From Actinomycetes bacterium (GTDB lineage Bacteria; Actinomycetota; Acidimicrobiia; Acidimicrobiales; Palsa-688), in assembly GCA_021799445.1 (NCBI GenBank), contig JAJZAM010000013.1, positions 1 to 32,607 on the forward strand: DNA of 32,607 bases, written 5' to 3'. Under the pieces are notes generated by a model, which saw only the letters and a list, made by a program, of their open reading frames with translations, did no database searches and was not told the DNA's origin. A program made the translations under genes and the position numbers. This document shows, piece by piece, positions 7,927 through 15,976 of the stretch (position 1 is its first letter; the number at the start of each line of letters is the position of its first letter).

Positions 7927-8670
7927 TCAGAGGCCTTCCAGGAGAACTTCCTGCACAGCGTCGACGTCCGAGAGGTCGTCGAAAACAGCGTCCGCTCCCA
8001 GGTCTGCCAGCTCGACGTAGGAATAGCCTCCAGTAGCCACGAGAAGACAGTGCGTTCCACCGGCTCTCGCGCACGCCAGGTCCCGGGGAGTGTCACCTAC
8101 CACCCACACGTCTTTCGGTTCGAACGCAACACCGTGCGCATCTCTCGAACGCTCCAGGGCTATAGGAACAAGGCGGTCCCGGTCGTGGTGGTCACTTCCA
8201 TAGGCGCCGGCGTCGAAGTCGAGCCAACCGTCGAGACCGAACGCTGCGGTCTTCAGCCTTGCGTTGGGGGCGACGTTGCCTGTGAGCAGGCTCGACAGGA
8301 CCCGGTCGTCGTCGAAGAGCCGTTCGAGAAGCTCTGCAACACCGGGCAGAGCGAAGCCGCCAGAGCGGATCTCCCCTCTGGCGTCGGCCTCCGCGAGTGC
8401 CACGCCCAGCGCTTCGAGCACCGCCGAGACGAGCTTCTGATCGCGTGCAACACCGAGCGCTTCGAGGTACTCACGGACGATCTGGCCGTCGGTCTTACCT
8501 GCCATGTGAGGTCGTTCGACCGGTGTGACCCCGAGGATCACCTCGACGGCCCGGTCGAACGAAGACGGGCCGACCTCCCCGGCTCTCACTAGCGTACCGT
8601 CCACGTCGAAGAGCACGAGCCTGCGCAGCGTCACGCCAAAGGGTATCCGCCAGCCCGCTGATTGGGGCAT
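7927..8670 (-). CDS. HAD-superfamily hydrolase, phosphoglycolate-phosphatase-like
   Basis: A soluble phosphatase of 235-247 residues from the haloacid dehalogenase superfamily. The nucleophile loop [10 protein letters not shown] carries both catalytic Asp, LLTGN is motif II, and [16 protein letters not shown] is motif IV with the Mg-binding acidic residues. A helical cap lies between the first two, as in Gph-type enzymes acting on small phosphorylated metabolites. The longest frame starts at ATG 8670, but GTG 8634 begins directly before the first strand and leaves room for a promoter. The ATG start would overlap the possible pgi start region on the other strand, so 8634 is equally likely. It is divergent from pgi; substrate unknown. 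Confidence 0.85.
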   Translation of the reverse strand: MPQSAGWRIPFGVTLRRLVLFDVDGTLVRAGEVGPSSFDRAVEVILGVTPVERPHMAGKTDGQIVREYLEALGVARDQKLVSAVLEALGVALAEADARGEIRSGGFALPGVAELLERLFDDDRVLSSLLTGNVAPNARLKTAAFGLDGWLDFDAGAYGSDHHDRDRLVPIALERSRDAHGVAFEPKDVWVVGDTPRDLACARAGGTHCLLVATGGYSYVELADLGADAVFDDLSDVDAVQEVLLEGL

Positions 8671-8676
8671 ACTTCG

Positions 8677-10293
8677 GTGGTGCAGATATCACCAGTTCGT
8701 ATCTCAGAGACCCCCGAATGGCAAGCGCTCTCAGCCCACGGTGAAGAGATGCGCGAGGTCCACCTGCGCGACCTGTTCGCCTCGGATCCCGAGCGGGGCC
8801 GTACCCTCAGGGTCGATGGGTCCGACCTGCACCTCGACTACTCCAAGAACCGTCTGACGGCACGCACGATCGACCTTCTCGTCGCCGTCGCTGAGAGGGC
8901 AGGGCTGGCTCAGCGTATAGAAGCAATGTGGTCCGGCGAGCACATCAACGTCACGGAGGACCGACCGGTGCTCCATATCGCACTTCGCGCGCCTAGGGGA
9001 GCTTCGATCACGACGGGAGGCGTCGACGTTGTACCCGGGGTTCACGACGTTTTGAACCGAATGTCTGAGTTCGCACGCCGTGTTCGTTCGGGGGAGTGGA
9101 CCGGCCACACAGGTAAACGGATCACCACAGTGGTCAATATCGGCATAGGCGGCTCCGACCTAGGTCCTGCAATGGCCTACGAAGCCCTTAGGCCGTTCTC
9201 CGACCGGAGCATCGAATGCCGTTTCGTCTCCAACGTAGACGGCTCCGACATCTGGGAAGCGACCCACGACCTTGACCCTGGCGCGACCCTTTTCATCGTC
9301 AGCTCCAAGACTTTCACGACGTTGGAGACTCTCAACAATGCCAAAACCGCCCGGGATTGGCTCGTATCGGGTCTTGGCGACAGTTCTGCGGTAGCCAGAC
9401 ACTTCGTTGCTGTGTCAACAAACGCCGAGAAGGTCGCCGAGTTCGGAATCGACACTTCCAACATGTTCGGCTTCTGGGATTGGGTGGGAGGTCGCTACTC
9501 CTACGACTCGGCGATAGGCCTCTCGCTCATGGTCTCTGTCGGCCCGGAGGCGTTCGTCGACATGCTCGAAGGTTTCCACTCCGTCGACGAGCATTTCCGC
9601 TCAGCCCCCTTTCGCGAGAACCTCCCGGTCCTACTGGGCCTCATAGGGGTCTGGTACAACGACTTTTTCGGAGCGGAAACCCAGGCAATCCTGCCCTACA
9701 ACCATTACCTGGCGCGTTTTCCCGCCTACCTGCAGCAGCTCGACATGGAGAGCAACGGCAAAAGCGTCACCCTCTCGGGAGAACCCGTCGACGTGGCCAC
9801 GGGTCCGGTGGTGTGGGGGACGCCCGGTACCAACGGCCAGCACGCCTACTACCAGCTCATCCACCAAGGCACCAGGTTGATCCCAGCCGATTTCATCGGC
9901 TTCGTGACGCCCAACCACGACGTCGGGGACCATCATGACCTGCTGATGGCCAACTTCTTCGCGCAGACCGAGGCATTGGCTTTCGGTAGGTCGGCCCCGC
10001 AAGGCCAGCCTTACCGGTACTTCGCGGGCAACCATCCGACCAACACCATTCTCGCCGAACAGCTCACGCCGCGTATCCTCGGCGAGCTTGTCGCCACCTA
10101 CGAGCACAAGGTCCTCACCCAAGGTGTCATCTGGGGGATCAACTCCTTCGACCAGTGGGGGGTCGAGCTAGGCAAGGAACTGGCGCAACGGATCGTCCCA
10201 GAGCTCACCGCTCCTGAGGCCCCTCCCCTTGCCCACGATTCGAGCACCAACACCCTCATAGCCCGTTACCGGGCCGGCCGGGGTCGGCCCTAA
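8677..10293 (+). CDS. pgi: Glucose-6-phosphate isomerase
   Basis: Converts glucose 6-phosphate to fructose 6-phosphate in glycolysis and gluconeogenesis, in the cytoplasm. About 538 residues, the normal size for the long bacterial/eukaryotic type. Family blocks are all present in order: [11 protein letters not shown], phosphate-binding [10 protein letters not shown], the signature [31 protein letters not shown] (catalytic Glu/His region is in this C-terminal half) and [14 protein letters not shown] with the conserved Lys. The start is uncertain: GTG 8677 and GTG 8680 are adjacent, and CATACT at 8668-8673 ends 6 bases before 8680, suggesting a leaderless transcript. The frame also opens at TTG 8662. 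It ends 28 bp before the convergent DCC-family gene. Confidence 0.96.
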   Translation: MVQISPVRISETPEWQALSAHGEEMREVHLRDLFASDPERGRTLRVDGSDLHLDYSKNRLTARTIDLLVAVAERAGLAQRIEAMWSGEHINVTEDRPVLHIALRAPRGASITTGGVDVVPGVHDVLNRMSEFARRVRSGEWTGHTGKRITTVVNIGIGGSDLGPAMAYEALRPFSDRSIECRFVSNVDGSDIWEATHDLDPGATLFIVSSKTFTTLETLNNAKTARDWLVSGLGDSSAVARHFVAVSTNAEKVAEFGIDTSNMFGFWDWVGGRYSYDSAIGLSLMVSVGPEAFVDMLEGFHSVDEHFRSAPFRENLPVLLGLIGVWYNDFFGAETQAILPYNHYLARFPAYLQQLDMESNGKSVTLSGEPVDVATGPVVWGTPGTNGQHAYYQLIHQGTRLIPADFIGFVTPNHDVGDHHDLLMANFFAQTEALAFGRSAPQGQPYRYFAGNHPTNTILAEQLTPRILGELVATYEHKVLTQGVIWGINSFDQWGVELGKELAQRIVPELTAPEAPPLAHDSSTNTLIARYRAGRGRP

Positions 10294-10321
10294 CCGGACT
10301 CGCAGGATAGCCGGGTTGTCG

Positions 10322-10768
10322 CTAGACGCTGCGCCGGCAGGCCTCAGTGGAACCCGGCAGCACGTGGCGCCACCTGACCACCGCCCTGTACACGGCGGAC
10401 GCCGGCCAGCTAGTCGGTGGATTGAGACATGCCCAGCCGAGGAACCACCTCCAACCTCCCCCGGCTTGCAACGCCCTTCCGACGGCTCTGTGGCCCCGCT
10501 CGGCAGTTCCTCCCGAACCCACCCACCACGCGGCGGACTTTACGTCGGCGACTGACAGTCCCATCGAAGCAAGCACATCCGCTCCCAGGCTCTGCCAAGG
10601 TAAGGCGACCTGCGCGCCTGTAAAGGCTTGCTCGGCCCACCGCGCGCTCGCAGTGCAGAAACCACAGTCCCCATCGAAGATGAGCGTCGCAACTCCCGGC
10701 CGATAGGGCAGGGCGGGCCTCGTAGATGTTTCGGCCTTCGTAGATCCGCTGGGATTAAGTGAAAACAC
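10322..10768 (-). CDS. DCC-family (DUF393) thiol-disulfide oxidoreductase-like protein
   Basis: A 148-residue protein with the defining motif LIFDGDCGFC near residues 29-38. Cys35 and Cys38 form a CxxC pair like that of thioredoxin-fold proteins. Members of DUF393 (named DCC after the Asp-x-Cys-x-x-Cys motif) are predicted thiol-disulfide oxidoreductases; few have been characterised. The helical middle with AAWWVGSGGTAERGHRAVGR and the C-terminal WRWFLGWACLNPPTSWPASAVY pattern are common in the family. The start is GTG 10768, with roughly 25 residues before the first strand. It is convergent with pgi and divergent from the mutase operon. Partner protein unknown. Confidence 0.85.
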   Translation of the reverse strand: MFSLNPSGSTKAETSTRPALPYRPGVATLIFDGDCGFCTASARWAEQAFTGAQVALPWQSLGADVLASMGLSVADVKSAAWWVGSGGTAERGHRAVGRALQAGGGWRWFLGWACLNPPTSWPASAVYRAVVRWRHVLPGSTEACRRSV

Positions 10769-10830
10769 GGGCGTGTCCCGAGGCTACCGCCTGGGGTCAG
10801 GCGTGCAACCGTCTAGCCATCTCGAAAGGG

Positions 10831-10875
10831 TTGTGGCATCCGTCACCGGCTGCTACGCTAACGAACGATCGTTAG
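10831..10875 (+). promoter_or_regulatory. Promoter and 18-bp palindromic operator of the mutase operon
   Basis: TTGTGG (10831-10836) and TACGCT (10854-10859) are spaced by 17 bp, a plausible -35/-10 pair. CTAACGAACGATCGTTAG (10858-10875) has 7-bp perfect arms, contains the self-complementary core AACGATCGTT, and covers the end of the -10 and the expected start of transcription. This is the position and form expected of a TetR-family operator. A TetR gene is the last gene of the operon, so feedback repression relieved by an acyl-CoA or related ligand is the obvious model. Confidence 0.6.
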
Positions 10876-10893
10876 GCACTGTCAGCAGGAGGG

Positions 10894-11538
10894 ATGATGG
10901 ACCTCGAAGAAGCCATGCGCACGCAGGGAACCTGCCGCTACTACCAGGATCGGGAAGTGCCCGACGAGGTGCTCTACCGAGCCTTCGACGCTGCGCGCTT
11001 CGGGCCCCAAGGCGGCAACCGCCAGCCTGTCCGTTTCGTAGTGGTACGCGACCCAACCAAGAAACGTCAGCTCAAGGAATGGTACCTAGGCCCGTGGAAG
11101 GCATACCTGTCCGGCATCGGCACCGGCGAGGTGCGCGCAGGGGCTCTGCCGAAAACGGTGGAGGCCGCAGACCATTTCGCAGAGCATTTCGACGAGGTCC
11201 CCGCTCTAGTAGTGGTATGTGCCGAGGTAGACGGGTTGCACCCGACCGACCACGAGCTCGGCCGGCTGAGCGTCGTAGGGGGTGGTTCGATCTACCCGAT
11301 CGTGCAGAACTTCCTGCTGGCGTGCAGGAACGAGGGATTGGGCAGCGCTCTCACCACCCTTCTGTGCGTGTTCGAACCTCAGGTCAAAGAGTTGCTGGAC
11401 ATCCCCGACGGGGTCATAACTGCCGCCACCATCGCCGTAGGCTGGCCGGCGAAGCCCTTCCCGAGCAAGCTGACCCGGATCGACGTGGACGATATGGTCC
11501 ACGTCGACTCCTACGGCGGCCGGACGCTCTCGCGCTGA
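10894..11538 (+). CDS. Nitroreductase-family flavoprotein
   Basis: A 214-residue protein of the nitroreductase (FMN-dependent NADH/NADPH oxidoreductase) superfamily. The N-terminal TCRYYQDREVPDEVLYRAFD and AARFGPQGGNRQPVRFVVVRD are the FMN-phosphate-binding segment. SIYPIVQNFLLACRNEGLGSAL is the dimer-interface helix, and IAVGWPAK is the typical C-terminal strand. AGGAGGG precedes a double ATG (10894 and 10897); the second has slightly better spacing. It is the first gene of the operon, 29 bp before the mutase large subunit. Members of the family reduce nitroaromatics, quinones, enones or acyl-CoA-like substrates. Here it may act on the same carbon skeleton as the mutase, which is inference. 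The BluB subgroup (benzimidazole synthesis for B12) was considered, but its signature is not apparent. Confidence 0.85.
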   Translation: MMDLEEAMRTQGTCRYYQDREVPDEVLYRAFDAARFGPQGGNRQPVRFVVVRDPTKKRQLKEWYLGPWKAYLSGIGTGEVRAGALPKTVEAADHFAEHFDEVPALVVVCAEVDGLHPTDHELGRLSVVGGGSIYPIVQNFLLACRNEGLGSALTTLLCVFEPQVKELLDIPDGVITAATIAVGWPAKPFPSKLTRIDVDDMVHVDSYGGRTLSR

Positions 11539-11567
11539 GCTGGGCCGGCGCTGAGCGGGACACGGCC

Positions 11568-13262
11568 GTGAGCGGGATAGAGGAAGGCACCTCGCTGGAC
11601 GGGGAGCCTGGCAACGCAGGGCGGCGGGAAGGCGCCAGCCGCACGACAGCGCCGGCTTACACGACCTCGTCGGGCATACCACTTTCAGCTCATTACGGCC
11701 CTGGGGACGTCCCCGACGACCACTGGCTCAAGGTGACAGCCCCACCCGGACAGGCTCCCTTCACCCGTGGCGCCTATCCGGAGATGTACCGGAGCAAACC
11801 ATGGCGGATCTTCCAACTCTCCGGGTTCGGGAATCCAGAGGACGAACGCGAGCGGATCCGTTTCCTCCTAGAGCACGGCGAGACCGGCTTCTTGATGGAG
11901 CACGACCGTATGACCGCAGATCACCTCTATGACGTGGATCACCCGGAGGTGGTCGCCCGGCGCGATGACGTGGGTCTCACCGGAGCTGTGATCCTCTCCG
12001 TCGACGACTACGAGACGGTCCTGGACGGCATCGACATCGCCAGCACGTACGCTCACGCCGGGGGTGCCGTCGTGCAGCACGCCCCGTTCGCGAACGCCTG
12101 CTACTGGACCGTAGCCAGGCGGCGGGGCATCGACCTTCGTCGGCTGGCCGGGACCGGACAGTCGGACTTCAACCTTACGTACCTCGGTTGCATCAATAAG
12201 GTGCAGGTGCCACCTCGTGACGGGCTTCGCTTCAACCTGGACCTGATCGAGCATTGCACCCGCTACCTGCCCAAGTGGGTTCCGGTTTCCATTGCCGCCT
12301 ACAACGCCGCCGACACAGGCCTCAACGCTTTCGAAGAGCTCGGCGCTCTCATGGCCAACGCAGCCGAGTACCTCGACGGCATCAGACAGCGCTCCAAGCT
12401 CGAGGTAGCCGACGTAGCGCACGGGGTCGGGGGAGTCAACCTACGAACTTCGATGGACTTCTTCGAAGACATCGCCAAGCTCCGCGCTGCGCGTTCCATG
12501 TGGGAAAGACTCCTCCGGGAGCGCTACGGGGTGACTGACGAGCGTGCCCGCCGGCTTCGGATCCACGTGGTCACAGCCGGGTCGGCAATGACCTACTCCC
12601 AGCCGCTCAACAACATCGCCCGCGGCACGCTGATGGGCTTGGCCGCAGTACTCGGAGGTGCTCAGTCGCTAGGCGTTTCTGGCTACGACGAGGCGATCAC
12701 TATCCCAAGCGAGCACGCCCACCAAATGTCGGTGCGCATCCAGCAGATACTCGCTCACGAAGCGAACCTCACGGCCGTTGCCGACCCTCTCGGCGGTTCG
12801 TGGCTCGTGGAATCCTTGACGGCGCAGCTCGAAGAGCGGGCGTGGGAGTTCTTCGAGCTGATACAACGCGAGGGGGGCTATGTCGCCACGCTCGATTCCG
12901 GCTGGTTGCATCAGCGTGCCTCGGCGGGAGCCTCGCTCGCCATGGACCAGGTGGAGAACGGCGACCGGATCCTCGTCGGGGTCAATGCGTACCAGGACGA
13001 CGTGTCCCCTTTCGAAGTAGAAGGCTTCGAAGGGACGACCGACGCTTGGGATCGGGCCATGACCCGCCTCGCTGCTCTGCGGCGCGAGCGAGACTCCCGG
13101 GCGGCCGCATCGGCGCTTCGGACGCTTGAAGGGGCCTGCCGCTCCGAGGTGAACATTATGGGCCCGATGCTCGACGCTGTGGAAGCTCGGGTGACCGTCG
13201 GTGAGATCGGCGACGTGTTTAGGACTGTGTTCGGGAACTGGGATGTCCCCATCGTCTTCTAG
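11568..13262 (+). CDS. Adenosylcobalamin-dependent acyl-CoA mutase, large subunit, atypical active site
   Basis: A 564-residue catalytic subunit of the methylmalonyl-CoA mutase family, which performs radical 1,2-rearrangements of acyl-CoA skeletons. GTG 11568 was chosen, with GAGCGGGA upstream and 29 bp after the nitroreductase stop. YPEMYRSKPWRIFQLSGFG (70-88) and YDVDHP (121-126) align with the family barrel, as do LAGTGQSDF (193-201), AKLRAARSMWERLL and ADPLGGSWLVE. Compared with the Propionibacterium enzyme, the substrate-carboxylate ligands Tyr89 and Arg207 are Leu84 and Ile209, and catalytic His244 is Asn246 (AAYNAADTG). Gln197 is kept as Gln198. Methylmalonyl-CoA is therefore an unlikely substrate; 2-hydroxyisobutyryl-CoA, isobutyryl-CoA and pivalyl-CoA mutases also change the first two positions. 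The B12 domain is a separate protein, as in HCM and ICM. Family call is firm; substrate unknown. Confidence 0.9.
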   Translation: MSGIEEGTSLDGEPGNAGRREGASRTTAPAYTTSSGIPLSAHYGPGDVPDDHWLKVTAPPGQAPFTRGAYPEMYRSKPWRIFQLSGFGNPEDERERIRFLLEHGETGFLMEHDRMTADHLYDVDHPEVVARRDDVGLTGAVILSVDDYETVLDGIDIASTYAHAGGAVVQHAPFANACYWTVARRRGIDLRRLAGTGQSDFNLTYLGCINKVQVPPRDGLRFNLDLIEHCTRYLPKWVPVSIAAYNAADTGLNAFEELGALMANAAEYLDGIRQRSKLEVADVAHGVGGVNLRTSMDFFEDIAKLRAARSMWERLLRERYGVTDERARRLRIHVVTAGSAMTYSQPLNNIARGTLMGLAAVLGGAQSLGVSGYDEAITIPSEHAHQMSVRIQQILAHEANLTAVADPLGGSWLVESLTAQLEERAWEFFELIQREGGYVATLDSGWLHQRASAGASLAMDQVENGDRILVGVNAYQDDVSPFEVEGFEGTTDAWDRAMTRLAALRRERDSRAAASALRTLEGACRSEVNIMGPMLDAVEARVTVGEIGDVFRTVFGNWDVPIVF

Positions 13263-13270
13263 GAGGTGCT

Positions 13271-13681
13271 TTGAGCGACGAACCTGCGCGGATCCTGATG
13301 GCCAAGACATCTTTGGACGGCCACTGGAGGGGCGTAACGATCGTGGAACGCGCCCTTCGCGAAGCGCATTTCGAGGTGATAGCACTCGGGATGGCCACCG
13401 CGGAAGAAATAGTCAGAGCGGCGGTCGACGAGGAGGTGGACTTGGTGGGCCTCAATCTCGGAGGGCGTTCCGCCGTGGTAGAGCGGATCGTCGCCGAGCT
13501 TCGAGCCCAGGGGTCTGACGTTCCGGTGATGGTCGGAGGGGTTATCACACCGCAGACCAAGAAGAGACTCGAATCATCGGGGATAGCGGTGTTCCCTCCG
13601 GGGTCGTCACTCGAAGACATTGTCGCCACAGCCCGACGCCTGTGCGAACACAGCGCTGAGATGAAACAGGAGGCGCAGTAG
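13271..13681 (+). CDS. B12-binding small subunit of the acyl-CoA mutase
   Basis: A 136-residue free-standing cobalamin-binding domain that would carry adenosylcobalamin base-off/His-on and dock on the large subunit. The signature AKTSLDGHWRG gives Lys12, Asp16, His18 and Gly21. These match the Lys-Asp-His triad of methylmalonyl-CoA mutase, with His18 as lower axial ligand. The GGVITPQTKKRL and VFPPGSSLEDI segments form the nucleotide-tail pocket. The start is TTG 13271, with AGGAGGTG immediately upstream, 8 bp after the large-subunit stop. Its stop TAG shares one base with the GTG of the CoA ligase, so translation is probably coupled. The length equals that of HcmB/IcmB-type subunits. No MeaB-type G-protein chaperone is present in the window. 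Confidence 0.93.
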   Translation: MSDEPARILMAKTSLDGHWRGVTIVERALREAHFEVIALGMATAEEIVRAAVDEEVDLVGLNLGGRSAVVERIVAELRAQGSDVPVMVGGVITPQTKKRLESSGIAVFPPGSSLEDIVATARRLCEHSAEMKQEAQ

Positions 13682-15318
13682 TGGGAGACTTTCTCTCATC
13701 GCAGATGCAGCCGGTCGGCCGGGCGACTCTCGGGGATCAACTGCGACGTCATGCGATCGCAAACCCAGACGCCGAAGCTGTCGTCTCCTATGATGAGGTA
13801 GGTCGTCGCCGAAGCTTCACCTACTCCCAGCTCCACGCTAGGGCCAACAGGATCGCGAATGCGCTGAGCGCCGCGGGCGTTCGCCGCGGCGACAGGATCG
13901 CCGTCATGGCAGCAAACTCGGCTGACTGGGTTGCGATCTGGTACGGGGCTTTGAGCATCGGGGCTCCGCTTACCGGCATCAATCCCAACCTCACCGTCGA
14001 CGACATCGCCTACCAGTTGGCGCACGCCGAGCCGGCCGCCATCTTCGCCGGGGCCGACCTAGCTGGTAAAGCACAAGCGGCCCTCGAACAGACCGCGAAC
14101 CACCCGAGCGGGCCACGTTGGCCTCTGGTCGCCCGGGTCGTCATCACCACACCCCCAGGCCCACTACGCGACGCGACGGAACCGCAGCTACCGCAGAACT
14201 GGGTTCGCTTGGACGACTTGTCGGGTGGCGCGCCAGACAGCGACCCCGACGGGGCCGTAGACGAGCATGACATCGCGATGATCGTGTACACGTCCGGCAC
14301 GGAGGCACGACCCAAGGGGGTGATGATCCCCCACCGTAACTACCTGTGCGCGACGGTGCCCGGGTGGGCTTCGGAGATAGGTATCCGCCGTGGTGACCGC
14401 TGGCTGTTCGTCATGCCTTTCTTCACGATGGCGGGGATCGGTTCCATGACCAACCTCACCCAGATCGGCGCGACGCTGGTGATCCCGTCGGCGATAGATC
14501 CCAGACAGGCCATCGAACTGATACAGGCCGAGTCGATCACCACAATGGCGCAGACGCCTACCTTCTTCTTGTCCATGGCCCGTCAGGAAACCTTCCAGGC
14601 ATCCCGGGTCGCACATCTCCGCCGTTGCATCACCTACGGGGGCCTCGTCCCAAACTCGATGATCGAAGCGTGGTCAGCCGTGAAACCCGAATTGGAGTGG
14701 GGCACCTACTGGAGTCAGTCTGAGCTGTCACAGGTTGGGACGTGCGGATGGTTCAGGACTTTCGACGACGTACCCGGCCGGGATCCCGCCTGGGTTGGTC
14801 GCGCCATGCCACAACTCGAACTGAGAGTGGTCGACCCCGAGGGAAACGACACCGAGGTGGGAGAAGTGATCTGCCGTTCTCCTGCGGTGATGGCCGGCTA
14901 CTTCGCCGACCCTGACCGCACCGAGGACGCTCTCGGATCGGGGTGGCTCCACACCGGGGACGTGATGCGGATAGACCCCGACGGGAACCTCTTCTTCGTG
15001 GATCGCCTGAAGGACGTGATCAAAACCGGCGGGATGAACGTGTCCTCGGTCGAAGTGGAGCGGGCGATTGCCACCCACCCGGCCGTCGAGCGAGTAGCAG
15101 TCGTCGGCGTGGCCGATCCCTACTGGTCTGAGGCAGTCACAGCATTCGTGGTTGTAAAACCAGGCGCGAACTGCACCCCAACCGAGATCGTCGAGCATTC
15201 CCGCTCGACGCTTGCGCCTTTCAAAGTGCCGAAAGCTGTCTACGTCGTCGACGCACTCCCGACGGATAGCCAGGGCAAGGTTCTCAAGCGTGTGCTTCGC
15301 GCCGGACCGTCCTGGTGA
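13681..15318 (+). CDS. Acyl-CoA synthetase (AMP-forming, ANL superfamily)
   Basis: A 545-residue ligase that activates a carboxylic acid by adenylation and transfers it to CoA. Core motifs: YTSGTEARPKGVMIPHRN (A3, ATP phosphate binding), TYWSQSELSQVG (A5), SGWLHTGDVMRIDPDGN (A7) and VDRLKDVIKTGGMNVSSVEV (A8 hinge), with the catalytic Lys in QGKVLKRVLR (A10). Sequence type is that of medium or branched acyl-CoA ligases; no CoA-ligase subgroup is certain. GTG 13681 overlaps the previous stop by one base. Its place after the mutase subunits implies that it makes the mutase's acyl-CoA, as the ligase does in 2-hydroxyisobutyrate degradation loci. That parallel is inference. Confidence 0.92.
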   Translation: MGDFLSSQMQPVGRATLGDQLRRHAIANPDAEAVVSYDEVGRRRSFTYSQLHARANRIANALSAAGVRRGDRIAVMAANSADWVAIWYGALSIGAPLTGINPNLTVDDIAYQLAHAEPAAIFAGADLAGKAQAALEQTANHPSGPRWPLVARVVITTPPGPLRDATEPQLPQNWVRLDDLSGGAPDSDPDGAVDEHDIAMIVYTSGTEARPKGVMIPHRNYLCATVPGWASEIGIRRGDRWLFVMPFFTMAGIGSMTNLTQIGATLVIPSAIDPRQAIELIQAESITTMAQTPTFFLSMARQETFQASRVAHLRRCITYGGLVPNSMIEAWSAVKPELEWGTYWSQSELSQVGTCGWFRTFDDVPGRDPAWVGRAMPQLELRVVDPEGNDTEVGEVICRSPAVMAGYFADPDRTEDALGSGWLHTGDVMRIDPDGNLFFVDRLKDVIKTGGMNVSSVEVERAIATHPAVERVAVVGVADPYWSEAVTAFVVVKPGANCTPTEIVEHSRSTLAPFKVPKAVYVVDALPTDSQGKVLKRVLRAGPSW

Positions 15319-15331
15319 CCACCCAGTGCTG

Positions 15332-15970
15332 ATGATAGACCCAGAGCCTGCCGGGGCATCGGAGGCAGGCGGCAGGCGGGAGGAGATCGTGGAGATCGCC
15401 AGCCGTCTTTTCGCAGAGCGAAGCTACCGGGGTGTGGGCATGCGCGCCATCGCTTCAGCCGTTGGAGTGCAACCGGCCAGCATTTACCACCACTTCTCAT
15501 CAAAGGCTGACATTCTTGACGCCATAATTGCCGATGTCACAGAGCGCTTCATCGCTGCTCACCTGTACTTGTTGGACCCCAAGTTCGTCACTGCTTCCTC
15601 GATGCGACAGCTAGTCACCGAGCACGTCGTGTACTTCTGGCAGCACCGCATCGCCGAGGCGGTCGGGCTACGAGAACTGAAAGAGCTGAGCGTCGCAAGG
15701 GCCGAACACGTCCGCCGATCCAGGCGCAGCTACCAGGATGCCTGGATCTGCGCCATCCAGGTCGGCGTATCCGGCGGATGGCTGCCGGCGCAAAACCCCA
15801 GGGTCGCCGCCTTGGCGCTACTGTCGATGATCAACGGCGTAAACGCCTGGTACCGAGAGGACGGGCCGCTAAGCATCGCAGAGGTCGCCGAGATGCACGC
15901 GGAGATGGCAGTCACGGGTCTTTTAGGAAGGCCCTCGAAGCGCCACGTCGACTCGCCTCGGCGTGGGTGA
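15332..15970 (+). CDS. TetR/AcrR-family transcriptional regulator
   Basis: A 212-residue repressor-type protein. Helix-turn-helix at about residues 30-60: GVGMRAIASAVGVQPASIYHHF followed by SSKADILDAII, the standard TetR layout. The C-terminal ligand domain (VGLRELKELSVARAEHVRRS, ALLSMINGVNAWY) resembles the KstR2-like TetR groups that sense acyl-CoA thioesters. The start is ATG 15332 (GTG 15326 is an alternative), 13 bp after the ligase stop, so it is the fifth gene of the operon. It probably binds the palindrome at 10858-10875 and thus controls itself; this is inferred from position. It converges on xdhC with 6 bp between stops. Confidence 0.92.
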   Translation: MIDPEPAGASEAGGRREEIVEIASRLFAERSYRGVGMRAIASAVGVQPASIYHHFSSKADILDAIIADVTERFIAAHLYLLDPKFVTASSMRQLVTEHVVYFWQHRIAEAVGLRELKELSVARAEHVRRSRRSYQDAWICAIQVGVSGGWLPAQNPRVAALALLSMINGVNAWYREDGPLSIAEVAEMHAEMAVTGLLGRPSKRHVDSPRRG

Positions 15971-15976
15971 TTCCAG

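Noticed and set aside
7915-8592. 225-codon plus-strand frame opposite the HAD gene
   Set aside because: Lies fully antisense to clear HAD motifs and has no recognisable features.
10769-10893. Cobalamin riboswitch in front of the B12-enzyme operon
   Set aside because: No B12-box-like element or long structured leader; the predicted transcript leader is only about 28 bases.
10894-11538. BluB (dimethylbenzimidazole synthase), suggested by the B12 context
   Set aside because: Belongs to the same superfamily, but the BluB-specific segments are not recognisable and the protein reads as a general nitroreductase.
10773-11567. N-terminal extension of the mutase large-subunit reading frame by 265 codons
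   Set aside because: This part overlaps the nitroreductase in another frame, is Arg-rich and unlike any mutase. GTG 11568 with an upstream ribosome site gives the normal family length.
11568-13262. Ordinary methylmalonyl-CoA mutase (mutA/B)
   Set aside because: The residues that bind the malonyl carboxylate and the catalytic His are all replaced, and the B12 domain is a separate subunit.
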